A stretch of DNA of 64,000 bases from Natronospirillum operosum (GTDB lineage Bacteria; Pseudomonadota; Gammaproteobacteria; Pseudomonadales; Natronospirillaceae), in NCBI RefSeq assembly GCF_004768465.1, contig NZ_SRMF01000008.1, positions 85,747-149,746 on the forward strand, written 5' to 3'. The notes beneath the pieces were generated by a model that saw only the letters and a program-made list of their open reading frames with translations, made no database searches and was not told where the DNA came from. Below, piece by piece: positions 16,982-26,428 of the stretch. Position 1 is the stretch's first letter. The number at the start of each line of letters is the position of its first letter. The position numbers and the translations under genes are program-made.

Positions 16982-17814
16982 CGGCACTGGGCCTGCTCAC
17001 CTTGCTGGCGCTGCCGGCACAGGGGTTCGGTGAGCGCGGGCACCAGATTGTGGCCCAACTGGCCACCTACTACCTGAACGATGACGCGCGGGCACTGGTA
17101 GAGAGTCTCTATGGCACCAACTACCGCCGCCTGCTGCTGGAAGATGCCAACTATGCGCAGCAGGTGACGCGCCGCCGGGGCAATGAATGGCGTCTGGGCT
17201 ACCACTATACCTGGTTTCGGGAAGGCGACAGCGGCTTTGTACCGGCAGAGCATTGTCCCAATGGCATCTGCTCTGTAGCGGCGGTGCTGAGCGCCGAAGA
17301 GGTGCTGGCCGATGACGGCGCCAGTCGGAACCAGCGTATGGATGCGTTCCGTTTTCTGGTGCACTATATGGCCGACCTGCACGACCCGGTCAACGCCGGT
17401 TTTGCCGCTGATCGCGGCGGCCGTGAAACCGAGCTGGTAGGCAGCGATCTGGAACGTTACAGCCTGTTCGAGATCTGGCAGCACGAGTTGTTTGAACACC
17501 TGCCGCACCCGCCCTTTGTCATGGCCAATATCTATGCCCGCCAGATCACCGATGAGCAGCGGCGAGAATGGGAGGCGGGTGAACCGGCCAGTTGGGTCTG
17601 GGAGACCCATACTGTGGCCCGTGATATCGCCTACCCGGCCGTACAGCGAGCCGGAGGCTGGAATTCCATTTATCGGCGCGAGGCCCTGCCGGCGCTGGAA
17701 GAACAACTGAAGAAGGCTGCCGTGCGCCTGGCCTCGCGCTTCAATCAGGTGGTGTCGATGCAGTCCGCCCAAGGCGCGCTGGAAGCCAGTCCGGACCTGC
17801 TGGAGTTCGAGTGA
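16876..17814 (+). CDS. S1/P1 nuclease-like secreted protein with degraded zinc sites
   Basis: A 312-residue protein. The only usable start in frame is the ATG at 16876, preceded by AGGGGGG. This gives a long arginine-rich n-region and then a signal-type helix (TALGLLTLLALPAQG). The mature part fits S1/P1 nucleases: FGERGHQIVAQLATYYL, YHYTWF, FLVHYMADLHDPVNAGFAAD, and a C-terminal WETHTVARDIAYP. Several family zinc ligands appear changed: the N-terminal Trp is Phe, the His of the HQPLH-type motif is Asn (HDPVN), and the later NLHSxWD motif reads SLFEIWQ. Zinc nuclease activity is therefore doubtful. The protein may be exported, with an altered or binding-only role. Confidence 0.75.
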   Translation: MAGTWTDRDRRAYSRHRDRARLPGRGLAGRAAQWLTALGLLTLLALPAQGFGERGHQIVAQLATYYLNDDARALVESLYGTNYRRLLLEDANYAQQVTRRRGNEWRLGYHYTWFREGDSGFVPAEHCPNGICSVAAVLSAEEVLADDGASRNQRMDAFRFLVHYMADLHDPVNAGFAADRGGRETELVGSDLERYSLFEIWQHELFEHLPHPPFVMANIYARQITDEQRREWEAGEPASWVWETHTVARDIAYPAVQRAGGWNSIYRREALPALEEQLKKAAVRLASRFNQVVSMQSAQGALEASPDLLEFE

Positions 17815-17820
17815 GTCATT

Positions 17821-18663
17821 ATGACTGACAGCGGACTGTTGTATTGTTATGGCGATCAACGCCTGGTGGCGGCACTCAAGCGCAATGAATTGCCGCTGAC
17901 CGCTTTCGAAACCCTGCCCAACCCCTGGCTGCAGACGCACACCGGTGTGGGCAATGAAGTGGATCTGACCGAGGATCAGTGGCAGCGCGCGCTGCGGCGG
18001 CGCTATGACGCCCTGCCGGACCACATCCGGGCAGCGGTGGATTTCGAGTACTTTGCCGGGCAGATGGAGCTCAAGCGGGACACGCTCAGTGCAGAGATAG
18101 TGGACGAGATCCTGGCCGAGCAGGCCAGCGAAAACTCCATTGATCTGGCCCGCCATCAGGGCGTTGCGGTACTGCGCCTGCTGGAGAGCCCGCTCAACCC
18201 GCTGGGCTGGCAGGTACTGGGTGACAACTATCAGGGTGTGTGCGTCGGCCTGCCGGTCGACCAGGCCCTGTTTCAGCCCGGGAAGGGCCAGCCACGACTG
18301 CTGCGTCATGTGCGCTACGGACCGCATCGGACGCTGGAGGCCACTGACAACCTGCCTTTTCCCGGCTGGTTTGAAGAGCCCGAAGCCATGGCTTCGCTGC
18401 ATGAATGGCGGCTGGCGCTGCCCCGCCGGCAGGCCAGACAACGTGACGGTCAGTGGTTTCTGCCGCTGGGGCAGGGGGTTGTACGCGATATCTACCTCGG
18501 CCCCATGGCCGATGACACCGTGCTGCACGCCGTCAGAGAGCTGCAGCGACTTTACCAAAGGTATCGACAATGTCGCCGATACCTTATCAAGGCCGCCCAT
18601 CGCAGCTTTTCGTTGCAGGGGCAGCAGGATACAGATCAGGATTTGGGGGGCCGGCCTGAATGA
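17821..18663 (+). CDS. DUF2971-like protein
   Basis: A 280-residue cytosolic protein starting 6 bases after the previous stop. The central part has the DUF2971 layout: a Ser/Glu-rich strand and loop (VLRLLESPLNPLGWQVLGDN) followed by YQGVCVGL and then LLRHVRYG. This resembles the 'W..YA....G.C.GF ... V.Y' signature of the family. DUF2971 members occur in varied contexts, including defence islands, but no biochemical role is clear. Here it is co-directional between the S1/P1-like gene and a response regulator, overlapping the latter by 4 bases. Confidence 0.6.
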   Translation: MTDSGLLYCYGDQRLVAALKRNELPLTAFETLPNPWLQTHTGVGNEVDLTEDQWQRALRRRYDALPDHIRAAVDFEYFAGQMELKRDTLSAEIVDEILAEQASENSIDLARHQGVAVLRLLESPLNPLGWQVLGDNYQGVCVGLPVDQALFQPGKGQPRLLRHVRYGPHRTLEATDNLPFPGWFEEPEAMASLHEWRLALPRRQARQRDGQWFLPLGQGVVRDIYLGPMADDTVLHAVRELQRLYQRYRQCRRYLIKAAHRSFSLQGQQDTDQDLGGRPE

Positions 18664-19574
18664 CAGATAGCCTGCAAGTACTCGTAGTGGATGATGCCAG
18701 CTTTATTCGGGATCTGATCAAGCGCTCGCTGCGCAGCCAGTTGCCTGGCATTCAGATAGATGAAGCCAATGACGGGCGCCGCGCCCGGTCGATGCTGAAC
18801 AAGAACAGCTATGACCTGGTGCTGTGTGACTGGGAGATGCCGGATGTGTCCGGTATCGAGGTATTGACTGATCTGCGGGCTCAGGAGCTTGAAGACGGCG
18901 TCGAAAAGACGCCCTTCATCATGGTCACCAGTCGCGGCGACAAGAGCCATGTCACCCAGGCCGTGGAGGCCGGGGTGTCGGACTATATCGGCAAGCCCTT
19001 TACCAGTGAGCAGTTGCTGCGCAAGGTGATTCGCCAACTGGCCCGCAAGCACAAGGCCACGCTGCAGAAGATCATGGGGCGACAGGAAAAAACCGTGTCC
19101 GATCAGGCCCGCAGCGCCGCTCATAACAGTGCTGCGACCTTGCTGGGAGGCGGTGCAGCGCCCCCGTCTGCACCGGCGCAGGATCCGGGCGCAGCCGGGA
19201 ACCCGGCGGGCCAGGCCCCCGCAGCAGCGGAGCCGGCACCACCCAAACTGAAAACCGGACGCCTGAAGCGGGAAGTCAAAGCGGACCTGCGCCTGACCGA
19301 CAACACCTTTGCCGCCACCGTGGAAGACATGAATCTGCGTCAGGCATTGCTGCGCATTCAGCGCGACAAGCGCTTGCCGCAGCTGTTCGAGCAGGCGGCG
19401 CTGGATATCCAGTTGGGGGGTGACCGCATGGCCCGACTCAACGTCTTCGTCTATGCACTGCAGGCCACCAGCCAGGACTTCGACTGTGACAGCCTGCTGG
19501 TCAATGTGCTGATGACCGATGAAGACCCGGAGAAGTACGCCGATCTGTCACGCTTTATTGCCCGCGTGCGCTAG
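18660..19574 (+). CDS. Response regulator: CheY receiver, Pro/Ala linker, PilZ-like C-terminus
   Basis: A 304-residue protein. Residues 1-125 form a receiver domain with the acidic pair ([12 protein letters not shown]), phospho-acceptor Asp ([17 protein letters not shown]), Thr/Ser (FIMVTSRGD) and Lys ([12 protein letters not shown]). A basic helix and a Pro/Ala-rich linker (about 160-200) lead to a 100-residue beta-rich domain ([20 protein letters not shown]) that recalls PilZ-type output domains, though its RxxxR motif is not convincing. In pseudomonads a similar regulator lies near ubiA and phoBR. It overlaps the preceding gene by 4 bases and the ubiA stop by 4 bases tail-to-tail. Confidence 0.82.
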   Translation: MTDSLQVLVVDDASFIRDLIKRSLRSQLPGIQIDEANDGRRARSMLNKNSYDLVLCDWEMPDVSGIEVLTDLRAQELEDGVEKTPFIMVTSRGDKSHVTQAVEAGVSDYIGKPFTSEQLLRKVIRQLARKHKATLQKIMGRQEKTVSDQARSAAHNSAATLLGGGAAPPSAPAQDPGAAGNPAGQAPAAAEPAPPKLKTGRLKREVKADLRLTDNTFAATVEDMNLRQALLRIQRDKRLPQLFEQAALDIQLGGDRMARLNVFVYALQATSQDFDCDSLLVNVLMTDEDPEKYADLSRFIARVR

Positions 19575-20470
19575 TGTCCCAGAGCCTGAATGCCCGAAAG
19601 CAGGGGCAGCAGGCTCTTGTCGACCACGGTGCCGGTAAAGACGCAGAGCCCCACCCAGTGGTTGTTGAGGAAGGCCCGGAAGCACGGCATGCGCTCGCGA
19701 CGGCGAATCAGGCGGTGCTGATAGCCGAACAGGCCGCCCGCACACAGCAGGCCGATGTAATAGGCCCAGCCGCTGTCGGTCATGTTGCCCGCCAGTATCA
19801 TGCCGAGCAGGAACAGGCCCTGCAACACACCAACGGCCAGCCGGTCGGCATCGCCAAACAGAATGGCGGTGGACTTGATGCCGATCTTCAGGTCGTCATC
19901 ACGGTCGACCATGGCATACAGGGTGTCGTAGGCCATGATCCAGCACACCGCGCTCAGAAACAACACCCAGGCGACCGGGTTCGGTGTCAGGCCTTCTGCG
20001 GCCCAGGCCATGGGAATGGCCCAGGAGAAAGCCAATCCCAGAAACAGCTGCGGCAGGTGGGTATAGCGCTTCATGAACGGATACAGCGCTGCCAGCCCGA
20101 CGGCCCCGAAAGACCAGACAATGGTGGCCAGGTTGGTGGTCAGCACCAGGCCGAAGGAAATCATCACCAGCACTGCCGCCAGACCCAGCGCTTCCCGCGT
20201 ACCGACCCGGCCTGTCGTCAGCGGCCGGTCCCGGGTGCGTTTGACGTGCCGGTCGAGGTGGCGGTCCGCATAGTCGTTCATCACGCAGCCGGCGCTGCGC
20301 ATGAAGATCACCCCCAGAATGAAGACGACCAGGTTGTGCAGGCCGGGTGTGCCGGCAGCGGCAAACCAGAGGCCCCACAGGGTCTGCCACAGCAACAGGT
20401 AGACTCCGATGGGCCGATTGAGGCGGGTCAGTTGCAGATAGAGTTGCAGGCGCTGGCTTAAGTGGGTCAT
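19571..20470 (-). CDS. ubiA: 4-hydroxybenzoate polyprenyltransferase UbiA
   Basis: A 299-residue integral membrane prenyltransferase with eight or nine helices. The first Asp motif is [18 protein letters not shown] (near residue 67); the second is [20 protein letters not shown] (near 190). Both are diagnostic of UbiA. It attaches the polyprenyl tail to 4-hydroxybenzoate in ubiquinone synthesis. It overlaps ubiC by 4 bases, so the first two committed steps form one leftward operon. Confidence 0.96.
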   Translation of the reverse strand: MTHLSQRLQLYLQLTRLNRPIGVYLLLWQTLWGLWFAAAGTPGLHNLVVFILGVIFMRSAGCVMNDYADRHLDRHVKRTRDRPLTTGRVGTREALGLAAVLVMISFGLVLTTNLATIVWSFGAVGLAALYPFMKRYTHLPQLFLGLAFSWAIPMAWAAEGLTPNPVAWVLFLSAVCWIMAYDTLYAMVDRDDDLKIGIKSTAILFGDADRLAVGVLQGLFLLGMILAGNMTDSGWAYYIGLLCAGGLFGYQHRLIRRRERMPCFRAFLNNHWVGLCVFTGTVVDKSLLPLLSGIQALGH

Positions 20471-20994
20471 AGTTGTTCAAGCAGTGAATTCAGAAACACT
20501 TCTACCAGAACGATCTCGTCCCGGCCAATCCGAAACCAGCTGCGGCGGGCCAGGCCCCAGTCCAGCGCGGCAAAATCCATTTGCAGGCGCTGCAGTCCGG
20601 GTTGCGCGAACAGAAAGGCCCCCAGCGGTTTCGAACCCAGCAGCCGCAGGCGCCGGATCAGTCGCTGCTGCGGCAGCGGCACCAGTGTCACGGCCCGGAT
20701 CAGGTTGGTGGCCCCGGCATGCAGCACGACTTTACGCTGCCAGTACAGCCCGGGCAACTGGCGCAGGGTCCGGCTGCCCGGGGGCCTGGGATGTCCGGGC
20801 GCGGCCCTGCAGCGACCTTCCGCCAGGACCCTGACCCGGAGCTGGCCACCGGTAAAGGTCTGCAGCTTGGCGGTCAGGGAACCGGTATCCTGCAACCACT
20901 GACGCGGCATGCCGCTGGCAGGCGGTTCAGAACGCCAATGCAGACGCTGCAATGAATGCGATTCAGGGCCGGTCACGGCGGAGGTTTGCATCAT
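20467..20994 (-). CDS. ubiC: Chorismate lyase UbiC
   Basis: A 175-residue protein from the tandem ATG ATG at 20994/20991. The length agrees with UbiC (E. coli 165). Family features are an early WL..TGSLT segment ([18 protein letters not shown]), the central arginine in [30 protein letters not shown], and the C-terminal [19 protein letters not shown]. It converts chorismate to 4-hydroxybenzoate and pyruvate in the cytosol, feeding UbiA. The ribosome binding site is weak. An open frame upstream to 21075 was not used because it lacks family similarity. Confidence 0.9.
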   Translation of the reverse strand: MMQTSAVTGPESHSLQRLHWRSEPPASGMPRQWLQDTGSLTAKLQTFTGGQLRVRVLAEGRCRAAPGHPRPPGSRTLRQLPGLYWQRKVVLHAGATNLIRAVTLVPLPQQRLIRRLRLLGSKPLGAFLFAQPGLQRLQMDFAALDWGLARRSWFRIGRDEIVLVEVFLNSLLEQL

Positions 20995-21366
20995 TGTGGC
21001 CGAAGCAGAAAGGGAGAAGGCGCGCAGTGTAACCACCGGTCCGGAAAAACTCCAGACCGCCATTTCCGCGTGCATTCCGAGCTGGCGGCAGGGGCAGTGC
21101 CAGATCGATCCGGGTGACTGAAAGCTGTCGCTTATCGGCTACAGATACGCTCCCGGAAGGGTTGTCTGGTCAAATATCAGCCAAAGGGCGTGCAAATACC
21201 GAAAAAAACCGGCCTGAGAGGGAACATTCGCTTGACGTGTGGCGCCCGGGCTTCAAGAATGGCCATACGGCGGCAGTCCTGGGCCTTGTGTACGTTGCTC
21301 TTGGCAGGCCCTGTTCGACAGCCGCATGATTAACCCGAACCAAGAAAAAGCAGAGGAATGGCCCAT
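20995..21366 (+). other. 372-bp intergenic region between ubiC and the HU gene
   Basis: No supportable gene is seen on either strand. The divergent transcripts of ubiC and the HU gene must both start here. The clearest element is the promoter-like pair at 21232-21260. Confidence 0.5.
21232..21260 (+). promoter_or_regulatory. Candidate sigma-70 promoter for the HU gene
   Basis: TTGACG (21232-21237) and AAGAAT (21255-21260) are separated by 17 bases, with the start codon 107 bases beyond. Confidence 0.45.
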
Positions 21367-21639
21367 ATGCGTAAACCGGAACTGGCGGCAGCCATCGCCG
21401 AACGTGCCGAACTGTCCAAGGACAAGGCAAACGATGTACTCAACGTGGTACTGGACGAAATCACCAACTCAGTGGCCAAGGGCGATGCTGTCACCCTGGT
21501 CGGATTCGGTACCTTCCAGAAGAAAAACCGCAGTGCCCGTACTGGCAAGAATCCCCAGACTGGTGCCCCGATTCAGATCCCGGCCAGCAGCACCGTTGGC
21601 TTCAAACCGGGCAAAGCACTGAAAGATTCCGTGAACTGA
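21367..21639 (+). CDS. HU-family DNA-binding protein
   Basis: A 90-residue HU/IHF-fold protein. It has the helical N-terminus MRKPELAAAIAERAELSKDK, the beta-arm GFGTFQKKNRSARTGKNPQT and the C-terminal FKPGKALKDSVN. The ATG at 21367 was preferred to one at 21358 because GAGGA touches the earlier ATG but lies 9 bases from this one. It also gives the MRKPELAAAIAE start usual for this HU group in pseudomonads. It should bind DNA non-specifically as a nucleoid protein. The neighbouring RecG and RidA genes match the pseudomonad arrangement. Confidence 0.93.
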   Translation: MRKPELAAAIAERAELSKDKANDVLNVVLDEITNSVAKGDAVTLVGFGTFQKKNRSARTGKNPQTGAPIQIPASSTVGFKPGKALKDSVN

Positions 21640-21660
21640 TCTTTCTGCCTGCAACGGGTT

Positions 21661-21682
21661 TGCCGGGTTATCTTGCCCGGCA
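21661..21682. terminator. Hairpin between the HU and zinc-ribbon genes
   Basis: TGCCGGG and CCCGGCA form a 7-bp stem around an 8-base loop between two convergent genes. No T run follows on either strand, so termination is uncertain. Confidence 0.35.
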
Positions 21683-21685
21683 GCC

Positions 21686-21886
21686 CTAGCGCACCTTCAC
21701 CTCCAGCCTTGCCCCACCCCACCAAAGTCGCCGCCGTATCAGTACCAGATAGCACCGCCCGCAGTGCTCACAGAGCGGACTCTCTGCCGTTTGGCGCAGA
21801 TCCAGTATCACCTCGTTGCGACCCTGACAGAATGGACAGCGAACTGTTCTCTCGTGCAGGGGTGATGATTTGACGAACCATGGCAT
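21686..21886 (-). CDS. Small zinc-ribbon protein
   Basis: A 66-residue protein with two Cys pairs, CPFC (after HERTVR) and CEHC (after SPLCEHCGRCYLV), forming a likely zinc ribbon or rubredoxin-like knuckle, and a basic C-terminal tail. AGAGG lies 9 bases before the ATG at 21886, which supports this start over one 48 bases upstream. No known function is recognised. It is convergent with the HU gene and divergent from ridA. Confidence 0.6.
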   Translation of the reverse strand: MPWFVKSSPLHERTVRCPFCQGRNEVILDLRQTAESPLCEHCGRCYLVLIRRRLWWGGARLEVKVR

Positions 21887-21957
21887 AATAAGGAACCTCT
21901 GAACCCTGTCGCCGCACGGGCGGCGCCTGATCACAGACTATTTCAGGAGCCCAGCGC

Positions 21958-22344
21958 ATGTCACGTACCGTTATTCATACCGACCAGGCTCCGGCGGCCA
22001 TTGGTCCCTATTCCCAGGCCATTCGAGCCGGCAATACGGTCTATCTGTCCGGGCAGATACCCCTGCAACCCGACACCATGGACCTGGTGACCGGTGACCG
22101 GGCGGCCGAGATCGAGCAGGTGTTCCGCAATCTCGAAGCGGTCTGCACGGCGGCCGGAGGCAGTCTGGCCCATATCGTCAAGCTCAATATCTATCTGACT
22201 GACCTGGCCGATTTCGCCCTGGTCAATGAACGCATGCAGCGTTTCTTCAATGAACCCTATCCGGCGCGCGCGGCCATCGGCGTGGCCGCTTTGCCCAAGG
22301 GTGCCCAGGTGGAAATGGATGCTGTCATGGTGCTCGAGGACTGA
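21958..22344 (+). CDS. ridA: 2-iminobutanoate/2-iminopropanoate deaminase RidA
   Basis: A 128-residue YjgF/YER057c/UK114 protein. It has the N-terminal [25 protein letters not shown], the catalytic arginine region ([20 protein letters not shown]) and the glutamate near the end (VEMDAVMV). RidA hydrolyses reactive enamine/imine intermediates from threonine dehydratase and other PLP enzymes. CAGGAG precedes the ATG. Its stop overlaps the next start by one base (TGATG). Confidence 0.95.
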   Translation: MSRTVIHTDQAPAAIGPYSQAIRAGNTVYLSGQIPLQPDTMDLVTGDRAAEIEQVFRNLEAVCTAAGGSLAHIVKLNIYLTDLADFALVNERMQRFFNEPYPARAAIGVAALPKGAQVEMDAVMVLED

Positions 22345-22793
22345 TGCGCTCTGCAGCCACCATGGTGCTGTCCCTGCTGGTGCTGTCATTGCCGGCGCAT
22401 GGTGAAGAACAGACCCGGACCTCGATCTACACCGGCTACTATGATGCAACGCCCGATGGCGGCCACTATTTCGGGCTGGGCCTGGGCGGCGACCTGCAGT
22501 TCAACGAAATAGAGTACGGCACCAATCGCGATACCCGGCAGGTTGCCTTTTACGGCACCTACCAGGTGCCGCTGTTTCGTGACTATGCGCATGCCCTGCT
22601 CGGGGTCGGCTTCGCCAATTTCATTCTCGATGATGATGACTTCTGGGCGCGGGTGACGCCCGATGTGGCCCTGATCAAGGGCGGCGCCAATCTGCGTGTA
22701 CTGGGGCCGCTGTATATTGAAGCCTTGGCCGAGAACAGCTATTTCGGTACCGAGCGCGCCGACTACAAGCTGCAGTTGAGGCTCAACTTCTGA
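22344..22793 (+). CDS. Small predicted outer-membrane beta-barrel protein
   Basis: A 149-residue protein with a signal peptide (MVLSLLVLSLPAHG) and alternating strands such as HYFGLGLGGDLQFNEIEYG and QVAFYGTYQVPLF. It ends YKLQLRLNF with a terminal Phe, as in outer-membrane barrels. The size would allow about eight strands. No family is recognised. It is joined by one-base overlaps to ridA upstream and recG downstream, so it is translated from the same message. Confidence 0.6.
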   Translation: MRSAATMVLSLLVLSLPAHGEEQTRTSIYTGYYDATPDGGHYFGLGLGGDLQFNEIEYGTNRDTRQVAFYGTYQVPLFRDYAHALLGVGFANFILDDDDFWARVTPDVALIKGGANLRVLGPLYIEALAENSYFGTERADYKLQLRLNF

Positions 22794-24877
22794 TGGACAC
22801 CGAGGTCGATCCGGCGCTGACCCGTCTCAAGGGGGTGGGGGCACAACTGGCCGAGAAGCTGGAGCGTCTGCACCTGCGGCAGATACCGGATCTGCTGTTC
22901 CACCTGCCGCTGCGCTATGAAGACCGCACCCGAATTCATCCGCTGGGCCAGTTGCGCCTGGGTCAGCATGCATTGATCCGGGGTCGGGTGGTCAACACCA
23001 GTGTGCAATACGGACGGCGGCGTTCCCTGCTGGTCCGGGTGCGCGATGACAGCGGCGAGGTGGGGCTGCGCTTCTACTACTTCTCTGCCGCCCAGCAGCG
23101 TCAGCTGCAGCCGGGCACCGCCATTCAGGCCTTTGGTGAAGCCCGGCGTGGCGCTACGGGTCTGGAATTCTACCACCCCGAATACAGCGCCGCAGACGAC
23201 GACGGCGCCCTGCCGGCGCCCAGCGGTACCCTGACGCCGGTCTATCCCACGACAGAAGGGCTGACGCAGAAGCGGCTGCGTCAGTTGATGGAACAGGCAC
23301 TGGCATGGATGCGCACCAGTGATGAACTGCCTGATCTGCTGCCAGCGTCTCTGCGTGAGCAGTGGCAGTTGCCGGCCCTGCCCACCGCGCTGGACTTTAT
23401 TCACAATCCGCCACCGGCGACCGATCTTGAAACCCTGATCAGCGGTGATCATCCCTGCGTCGCCCGTCTGGCCGTGGAGGAATTGCTGGCCCAGCATCTG
23501 GGTCTGCGCCAGTTGCGCCACCAGGCGCGTGCGGAGGCCGCACCGCCACTGCACAGCCAGGGGGGTACGCTGCAGCAGCAACTGCGCGCCAGTCTGCCGT
23601 TTGCGCTGACCGCCGCCCAGGACCGGGTACTGGAAGAGATCGAGGCCGATCTGGCGCGGCCGGTACCCATGCTGCGCCTGGTGCAGGGGGATGTCGGGGC
23701 CGGCAAGACGCTGGTGGCGGTACTGGCCATGCTGCGTGCTGTGGATGCCGGCTGGCAGTCGGTGTTCATGGCGCCGACCGAAATCCTGGCAGAACAGCAT
23801 GCACGCAACCTGACCGCCTGGCTGCAATCACTGGGTATCGAGGTGGTGCTGTTGCTGGGTCGTCAGACCCGGCGTCAGCGCACCGAGGCGCTGGCGCGGA
23901 TTGCCGCCGGGGCGGCCTGTGTTGTCGGCACCCATGCCCTGTTTCAGGAGGAAGTCCGCTACCAGCGGCTGGGCCTGGTGGTGGTGGACGAGCAGCATAG
24001 GTTTGGGGTCGACCAGCGCCTGCTGCTGCGGGAAAAGGGGCGCCAGCAGGGGCTGGTGCCGCATCAGCTGATCATGACGGCTACGCCGATTCCGCGCACC
24101 CTGGCCATGTCCATGTATGCCGATCTGGATTTCTCGGTGATCGATGAACTGCCCCCCGGCCGCACGCCGGTGGTGACCACGGTCATGAATGATGCCCAGC
24201 GCGAGCGGGTCATACAGCGGGTGCGTGATGCCTGTACCGACCGCCGGCAGGTGTACTGGGTCTGTACGCTGATTGAAGACAGTGACGAGTTGCAGGCACA
24301 GGCCGCAGAAGAACTTTACACCCAGCTCACCGAGGCCCTGCAGCCCTTCCGCGTGGCGCTGGTACACGGGCGCATGAAGAACAGCGAAAAATCGGCGGTC
24401 ATGTCGGCATTCAAGGCCGGCGAGACGCAGGTGCTGGTGGCCACCACCGTGATCGAGGTCGGCGTTGATGTGCCCAATGCCTCGGTCATGATCATCGAGA
24501 ATGCCGAACGGCTGGGGCTGTCCCAGCTGCATCAGTTGCGCGGCCGGGTGGGCCGGGGCGCGGCCGACAGCTACTGTGTGCTGCTGTATCGCCCGCCACT
24601 GTCACAGGGCGGCAAGGCCCGGCTGAACACCATGCGCAGTACCAGTGACGGCTTTCAGATTGCCGAGCAGGACCTGCTGCTGCGCGGACCCGGCGAGGTG
24701 CTCGGCACCCGCCAGACCGGCGAGGCCGGTTTTCGTATTGCCAACCTGCAGCGAGACCAGCATTGGCTGCCGGCGGTCAAGCAGCTGTCCGAGACGCTGG
24801 AAAGAGAATATCCGGACATGGCGACGGCTCTGCTGGCGCGTTGGCACCCGGAAGGCCTCAATTACGGAAAAGTGTGA
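22793..24877 (+). CDS. recG: ATP-dependent DNA helicase RecG
   Basis: A 694-residue helicase (E. coli 693). It has an N-terminal wedge/OB domain (VGLRFYYFSAAQQRQLQPGT), Walker A GDVGAGKTLVA (near 298), motif Ia MAPTEILAEQHARNL, motif II VVDEQHRFGV, motif III MTATPIPRTL, motif V VATTVIEVGVDVPNAS and motif VI QLRGRVGRG. The C-terminal clamp (LLLRGPGEVLGTRQTGEAGF) is diagnostic of RecG. It remodels stalled forks and Holliday junctions. Confidence 0.97.
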   Translation: MDTEVDPALTRLKGVGAQLAEKLERLHLRQIPDLLFHLPLRYEDRTRIHPLGQLRLGQHALIRGRVVNTSVQYGRRRSLLVRVRDDSGEVGLRFYYFSAAQQRQLQPGTAIQAFGEARRGATGLEFYHPEYSAADDDGALPAPSGTLTPVYPTTEGLTQKRLRQLMEQALAWMRTSDELPDLLPASLREQWQLPALPTALDFIHNPPPATDLETLISGDHPCVARLAVEELLAQHLGLRQLRHQARAEAAPPLHSQGGTLQQQLRASLPFALTAAQDRVLEEIEADLARPVPMLRLVQGDVGAGKTLVAVLAMLRAVDAGWQSVFMAPTEILAEQHARNLTAWLQSLGIEVVLLLGRQTRRQRTEALARIAAGAACVVGTHALFQEEVRYQRLGLVVVDEQHRFGVDQRLLLREKGRQQGLVPHQLIMTATPIPRTLAMSMYADLDFSVIDELPPGRTPVVTTVMNDAQRERVIQRVRDACTDRRQVYWVCTLIEDSDELQAQAAEELYTQLTEALQPFRVALVHGRMKNSEKSAVMSAFKAGETQVLVATTVIEVGVDVPNASVMIIENAERLGLSQLHQLRGRVGRGAADSYCVLLYRPPLSQGGKARLNTMRSTSDGFQIAEQDLLLRGPGEVLGTRQTGEAGFRIANLQRDQHWLPAVKQLSETLEREYPDMATALLARWHPEGLNYGKV

Positions 24878-25002
24878 CTTGATGGGGGACAGCGACGTTT
24901 TTAACCTCTACACTCTCCATTAGCAGAACTAGATACAGTCGCCAGGATCACAATTACAATCGCTCGGATCTCTCGCGGCAGGACTCATAATGGATTGCGC
25001 CG

Positions 25003-26400
25003 ATGGACAATACCGCCGAAGACATGAAGCCCAACGACCCGACTCCCATCGCTGTTCGCCAGTATCTTTCTCGTCAGGGAGTTGAGACAAGACTGATCAC
25101 ACGCAAGGATGCCAGGCATCCTGTGGTGGAGTGCGTATTGCTGGCCGACAGCCTGGGCAAGGTGGCACTGCTGCTGCCAGCTGACCGCATGCTGGATCTG
25201 GCGGCCCTGCGCCAGCAGACCGGTCGTCAGCTGGCAGCGGCGCCGCTGGCGGAGCGGCAGCAACTGCTGCGCAAGCATGGCCTGCAGGAGCTGCCTGCCC
25301 TGGATGGATTGTGTGGGGTAGAGGCGCTGGCTGACCAGCACCTGCCCACCACCGGGGAAGTCTGTATCCAGAGTGGTCTGCGTGGCCAGTTGCTGCAGCT
25401 GCCGGCAAGCGCGCTGGTGGCGGATGCCGCAACCCGTCAGGTCGATGTCACGGTGGCGGTACCGGAGATAGAACTGGACTATGAGCTCAGCCTGTTTGAA
25501 ATGGATCGGGATGCCATCGAGCAGTCGGTCGGTCGTTTTACCGCCAAGCGCATTCGCCAGCGTCTGGAAGAAACCCTCGAAATACCGCCCCTGCCCGCTA
25601 CAGCACAGGAAATCATTCGTCTGCGGGTCGATCCCAGTGCCGATATCAGCAAGCTGTCGGCGCTGGTCGAGAGGGACCCGAGCCTGGCGGCGCAGGTTAT
25701 CAGTTGGGCCTCTTCGTCCTACTATGCGGCCCCGGGCAGTGTGAAATCGGTGCAGGATGCCATAGTGCGGGTATTGGGCTATGACCTGGTCATGAACCTG
25801 TCGCTGGGCCTGGCGCTCGGCAAGACACTGCAGATGCCGGAAGATGAGCCGCAGGGGTTCGCCCCCTACTGGCAGGAAGCCGTCTATACGGCCGCCGTGG
25901 TGGCCGAACTGCACTCCGCCATGCCGCGAGAAGCTCGGCCCAGCTTCGGCCTGGCCTACCTGACCGGCCTGCTGAGTAACTTCGGTTATCTGGTGCTGGC
26001 GCATGTGTTCAAGCCGCACTTTTCCACCTGCTGTCGGCTCTGGGAAGCCAACCCGCATCTGGACCCGCGGGTGGTGGAAGATCATGTGCTGGGCATCAAC
26101 CGCGACCAGATTGCGGCCAGCCTGCTCAACAGCTGGAGTCTGCCCGGTGAGGTCTGCCTGGGCATTCGGCATGCGTCGCATACCGACTATTATGGCCTGC
26201 ACTCGGACTATGCCAATCTGGTTTGTCTGTCCACGCGGCTGTTGCGGCGCGCCGGCCTGGTTGCCGGGCCCCGGGTCCCGCTGGAGCCGGCGCTGTTCGC
26301 CAATCTGCAGTTGACTCCGGTCGCCGCCAGAGCCGCCCTGACCAAGGTACAGGACGGCCAGGACTCACTGGATGCACTGGCCCGCGGCATGGAAAGCTGA
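25003..26400 (+). CDS. YbaK-like deacylase domain fused to an HDOD domain
   Basis: A 465-residue protein. Residues 10-150 resemble YbaK/ProX aminoacyl-tRNA deacylases (QYLSRQGVETRLIT, VECVLLADSLGKVALLLPAD, LRQQTGRQLAAAPLAERQQL). Residues 195-395 form an HDOD domain (IPPLPATAQEIIRLRVDPSA, LVERDPSLAAQVISWASSSY). HDOD proteins are signalling relatives of HD phosphohydrolases, usually without catalysis. A similar gene lies beside recG in pseudomonads. A second ATG at 25024 could be the start; no strong ribosome site distinguishes them. Function is unknown. Confidence 0.82.
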   Translation: MDNTAEDMKPNDPTPIAVRQYLSRQGVETRLITRKDARHPVVECVLLADSLGKVALLLPADRMLDLAALRQQTGRQLAAAPLAERQQLLRKHGLQELPALDGLCGVEALADQHLPTTGEVCIQSGLRGQLLQLPASALVADAATRQVDVTVAVPEIELDYELSLFEMDRDAIEQSVGRFTAKRIRQRLEETLEIPPLPATAQEIIRLRVDPSADISKLSALVERDPSLAAQVISWASSSYYAAPGSVKSVQDAIVRVLGYDLVMNLSLGLALGKTLQMPEDEPQGFAPYWQEAVYTAAVVAELHSAMPREARPSFGLAYLTGLLSNFGYLVLAHVFKPHFSTCCRLWEANPHLDPRVVEDHVLGINRDQIAASLLNSWSLPGEVCLGIRHASHTDYYGLHSDYANLVCLSTRLLRRAGLVAGPRVPLEPALFANLQLTPVAARAALTKVQDGQDSLDALARGMES

Positions 26401-26428
26401 GCGCACCGCAGCCAGCTTCCCGACACAC

